This document shows positions 62,695 through 64,000 of a stretch of DNA of 64,000 bases, piece after piece. Made by a program: the position numbers and the translations under genes. The stretch comes from CAYMEV01 sp964389675 [NCBI: uncultured Candidatus Sumerlaeota bacterium] (GTDB taxonomy: Bacteria; CAYMEV01), in the NCBI GenBank assembly GCA_964389675.1, contig CAYMEV010000009.1, forward strand, positions 64,310 to 128,309. Reading direction: 5' to 3'. The stretch's first letter is position 1. Every line of letters starts with the position of its first letter. The notes below the pieces were generated by a model. It was not told where the DNA came from. It searched no databases and saw only the letters and a list, made by a program, of their open reading frames with translations.

Positions 62695-64000
62695 CTACTC
62701 CTCGACCAGGTTTACAACTACATAAAGCACATCCCCGCCGATTCTCTCATATTCATTTTCAGAAATTTTCTTTTCCAGATAGAGCTCATGAACAACATAA
62801 CTGCATAAGGATTCAGGAAAGGTCATTGTCACTGTCTCTTTATGCAGATCGGGAAGATCAGATATCGGAATGGTCCAGTTCCAGGCAGGGCTTACCTTAT
62901 CCAGGGTATTTTGAATTTGCACCCTTACATCTTTTGTTTTATCATACAGGTAATAGACAGGTTCCTGCAGGTCCTCCCATGTCCCGTTGTTTATTACCTT
63001 AAAATCAATGCTGTAGGAAACTCCCATGTCCTTAATTATAGGATACCTTTCCATGCACCTGATGGCATTATTTTCAAAATAGCTTCTCCTGTAATCATCT
63101 GGATATGTATAATACATACCGTATTTCCAGTCCTGTTCTTCATCAAAAAACCTCTCATTTATACAGTTATTGAATTCAACAAGGTTATCTTGATTAAATA
63201 CAGGAGCATCGTAATTTATAATGGAGGAATACTTGTTATTATATCCTGCCCCGAATAGCGAGGCTATACCTGCGATCCGTTCAACCCTGTCCGCATTCTG
63301 GTCATAGTGATTGTCCGTATCTCCGTCGCTATCAATTATAAAAAAACTGGACACATTCTCTAATCCCTGTTGCTGGTACCAAGTATCCTCTCTTGTCCTG
63401 TTAAGTGCATCAAGAATATAATCCTTCTCAGCATTTTCCCATGCTGTATAGTCTCCATTATATGGAGGGCCGTCGGGGTCATCAAGCTGCCAGTTATCAT
63501 AATCGCCTGCAGTATTAGACGCATGGATAGATACAATGTCTATCATCCTGTCTGCTCCCTGGTCCAGAAGAAACAGGCCTCTTCTGGCATAAGGCTCTCC
63601 TTGGGCATTAAATGCCACCAGCGCTTTGGGCCTTTCTTCCTTTATCCATTTAGCGATCTGATAGCTCCATCTTGCTGAGAGGTTGTAGGGCTGACGATTG
63701 GTTTGGGCTATTACTTTTTTAGGCTCATTCTCTATCTCAAATATTACATTCCAGCAGTCATCAGGTATACTATGAACTACCCTCTTTACATAATCCCGCT
63801 GTATTCCTCCCAATGCATTCAAACGCTTATCCTTAAATTCTATATATGTTCCGAACATATCCTCCTGCCATTCCCAGATATTATAAAAGCATTTGTCTGT
63901 CTCTTCATCAATTTCTTGATCTTGAGGATATGGAGACCCAGTTCGCGGAAGATATGCGTCCGTTACATAATTATTTCTCTGAGGGTTCCATGCTGAGTAT
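62695..64000 (-). CDS. Glycoside hydrolase-like protein, 5' end beyond the window
   Basis: The frame stays open from the stop at 62695 to the right edge, so the start lies outside. Visible residues number about 435. The sequence begins WNPQRNNYVTDAYLPR and includes VIFEIENEP, where the Glu before Pro resembles the acid/base of clan A (TIM-barrel) glycosidases such as GH5. VSIHASN and a C-terminal beta-sandwich-like part (from VSYSIDFKVINNGTW) follow. It may act on a polysaccharide outside the cell. The signal peptide would be in the missing part. Family assignment is tentative; the in-frame ATG at 63858 is unlikely to be the real start. Confidence 0.62.
   Translation of the reverse strand, partial: YSAWNPQRNNYVTDAYLPRTGSPYPQDQEIDEETDKCFYNIWEWQEDMFGTYIEFKDKRLNALGGIQRDYVKRVVHSIPDDCWNVIFEIENEPKKVIAQTNRQPYNLSARWSYQIAKWIKEERPKALVAFNAQGEPYARRGLFLLDQGADRMIDIVSIHASNTAGDYDNWQLDDPDGPPYNGDYTAWENAEKDYILDALNRTREDTWYQQQGLENVSSFFIIDSDGDTDNHYDQNADRVERIAGIASLFGAGYNNKYSSIINYDAPVFNQDNLVEFNNCINERFFDEEQDWKYGMYYTYPDDYRRSYFENNAIRCMERYPIIKDMGVSYSIDFKVINNGTWEDLQEPVYYLYDKTKDVRVQIQNTLDKVSPAWNWTIPISDLPDLHKETVTMTFPESLCSYVVHELYLEKKISENEYERIGGDVLYVVVNLVEE

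Noticed and set aside
1576-63999. Selenoprotein genes with in-frame TGA
   Set aside because: Because tRNA-Sec is present I looked for genes cut short or split at TGA where a family continues. All recognised families are full length here; the TlpA-like protein lost cysteines to Asp and Ser codons, not TGA.
1-64000. CRISPR arrays, rRNA genes, prophage or tandem repeats
   Set aside because: No regularly spaced repeats, rRNA segments or phage-like gene runs were seen on either strand.

Overview
The window reads as a gene-dense chromosome segment of an anaerobic, Gram-negative-type (two-membrane) bacterium of roughly 40% G+C (judged by eye). The evidence is a bifunctional penicillin-binding protein, several lipoproteins with loose lipoboxes (such as MFNC, FAMC, FWSC), an Nqr-type sodium-pumping cluster, a soluble NADH dehydrogenase plus Etf operon, NikR, and a selenocysteine tRNA. 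The loose lipoboxes, two-domain ThyX-like protein, DUF4438 and Nqr/Etf content would suit a spirochaete or a neighbouring lineage. That placement is inference; the window holds no 16S rRNA or other decisive marker. No CRISPR array, prophage or rRNA was seen, and one transposase-like gene is present. No gene-free stretch exceeds 300 bases. || Layout: 1-373 is a cut-off SpoIIE-type phosphatase and 564-1028 a small lipoprotein. From 6759 down to about 1033 runs a minus-strand series: nikR, a DegT aminotransferase, a DUF885 peptidase, asnS, a Nudix hydrolase, tRNA-Sec, a MerR regulator, tRNA-Pro and a terminator. The plus-strand run 7053-15429 carries a lytic transglycosylase, Nudix, leuS, a dGTPase-like HD protein, a HAD phosphatase, a phosphoesterase and PBP1A. 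Two minus-strand signalling genes follow (15476-17096). The plus-strand operon 17371-24470 joins an AMIN-like membrane protein to ribD-ribE-ribBA-ribH-nusB, a phosphoesterase, a CheY-like protein and a DUF167 protein. || The minus-strand nqrBCDEF set (25531-29405) lacks nqrA. Plus-strand genes 29501-35877 include a GT2, a JAMM-DinG helicase fusion, an HD protein with an aconitase-type LeuC/LeuD pair, and a stand-alone GT51. After an orphan ABC binding protein and a lipoprotein comes the minus-strand block 37844-53562. It has two transcription units: nuoE-nuoF-(NuoG/GltD fusion)-etfB-etfA, and upstream of it thyX-like, DUF4438, trxB, an aminotransferase, a GlcD-like dehydrogenase, a flippase-like protein and holA. 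The right end holds a lipoprotein, rpsT, a secreted amidase, a cysteine-less TlpA-like lipoprotein, a beta-lactamase-fold hydrolase, a transposase-like gene, a B12/radical SAM protein and a cut-off glycoside-hydrolase-like protein. || Functionally the window is dominated by anaerobic redox chemistry (Nqr, NuoEF/Etf, GlcD-like, TrxB), riboflavin synthesis that supplies its flavins, and core housekeeping. The most interesting items are the five-gene NADH dehydrogenase/Etf operon, the nqrA-less Nqr cluster, the JAMM-helicase fusion, the two-domain ThyX-like protein whose motif halves are split between domains, a hybrid kinase with Tyr at the phosphoacceptor site, and two promoters placed for leaderless mRNAs.
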